A stretch of DNA of 23,499 nucleotides from JAPLKB01 sp964429485 (GTDB lineage Bacteria > Desulfobacterota > Syntrophorhabdia > Syntrophorhabdales > Syntrophorhabdaceae): NCBI GenBank assembly GCA_964429485.1, contig CAYSBW010000030.1:1-23499 (forward strand), given 5' to 3'. A program made the translations under genes and the position numbers. The notes under the pieces were generated by a model. That model was not told where the DNA came from, ran no database searches, and saw nothing but the letters and a program-made list of their open reading frames with translations. Within the stretch, counting starts at the first letter, position 1. Each line of letters starts with the position of its first letter. Shown piece by piece: positions 23,450 through 23,499 of the stretch.

Positions 23450-23499
23450 ATGCCATTCTTATTAGAAATCTCAGCAGTATTCATACTTTTGGTTTTAAA
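23450..23499 (+). CDS. 5' end of an unknown gene with an N-terminal membrane segment
   Basis: AAAGGAG (23435-23441) and ATG 23450 begin a frame that stays open to the window edge. The 16 complete codons read MPFLLEISAVFILLVL, a hydrophobic N-terminal helix. The start resembles DUF948-type small membrane proteins, but 16 residues cannot decide this. It is transcribed divergently from ahbC. Confidence 0.6.
   Translation, partial: MPFLLEISAVFILLVL

Overview
The window looks like chromosome from an anaerobic Gram-negative bacterium of the Deltaproteobacteria/Desulfobacterota type. The sequence is AT-rich. It encodes outer-membrane proteins with signal peptides, an N-terminally extended HflX, and a radical-SAM protein of the alternative (siroheme-dependent) heme pathway. 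The taxon is inferred from gene content only; there is no rRNA to fix it.

Left third (1-5361, minus strand): a three-gene run, read right to left. It holds a metallo-beta-lactamase-fold enzyme resembling class II cyclic-nucleotide phosphodiesterases, a TPR plus outer-membrane beta-barrel protein, and a very large secreted FecR-domain protein that runs off the left edge. The large protein appears to contain a circularly permuted amidotransferase-like domain between passenger-type repeats. This is the least ordinary part of the window.

Middle (5523-14607): mostly information-processing and protein-quality genes. A NusG/RfaH-like factor is followed by hflX, whose family-typical N-terminus can only be reached from an ATA codon. 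A PaaI-type thioesterase and rlmN follow on the minus strand. Two unknown overlapping 111-residue genes with a clear promoter face a lon gene across a bidirectional terminator. lon lies 11 bases downstream of dnaK, which has a housekeeping-type promoter and no CIRCE element.

15017-18552: a small cysteine-rich secreted protein resembling thaumatin-like proteins diverges from an orphan secretin-like protein. A PfkB-family sugar kinase follows, after a 427-base gap that may hold gene remnants.

18615-21676 (minus): a compact metal-uptake operon in the order Fur-family regulator, substrate-binding lipoprotein, ATPase, permease. Zinc (Znu) is the best guess. It is preceded by a structured-looking GC-richer leader that contains a 27-codon ORF.

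Right end: ahbC, a radical SAM enzyme of heme synthesis, is possibly leaderless. A divergent gene with an extended -10 promoter starts at 23450 and is cut by the window edge.

No tRNA, rRNA, CRISPR array, transposase or IS end was seen. All coordinates, promoters and translations were read by eye, and no database search was possible.
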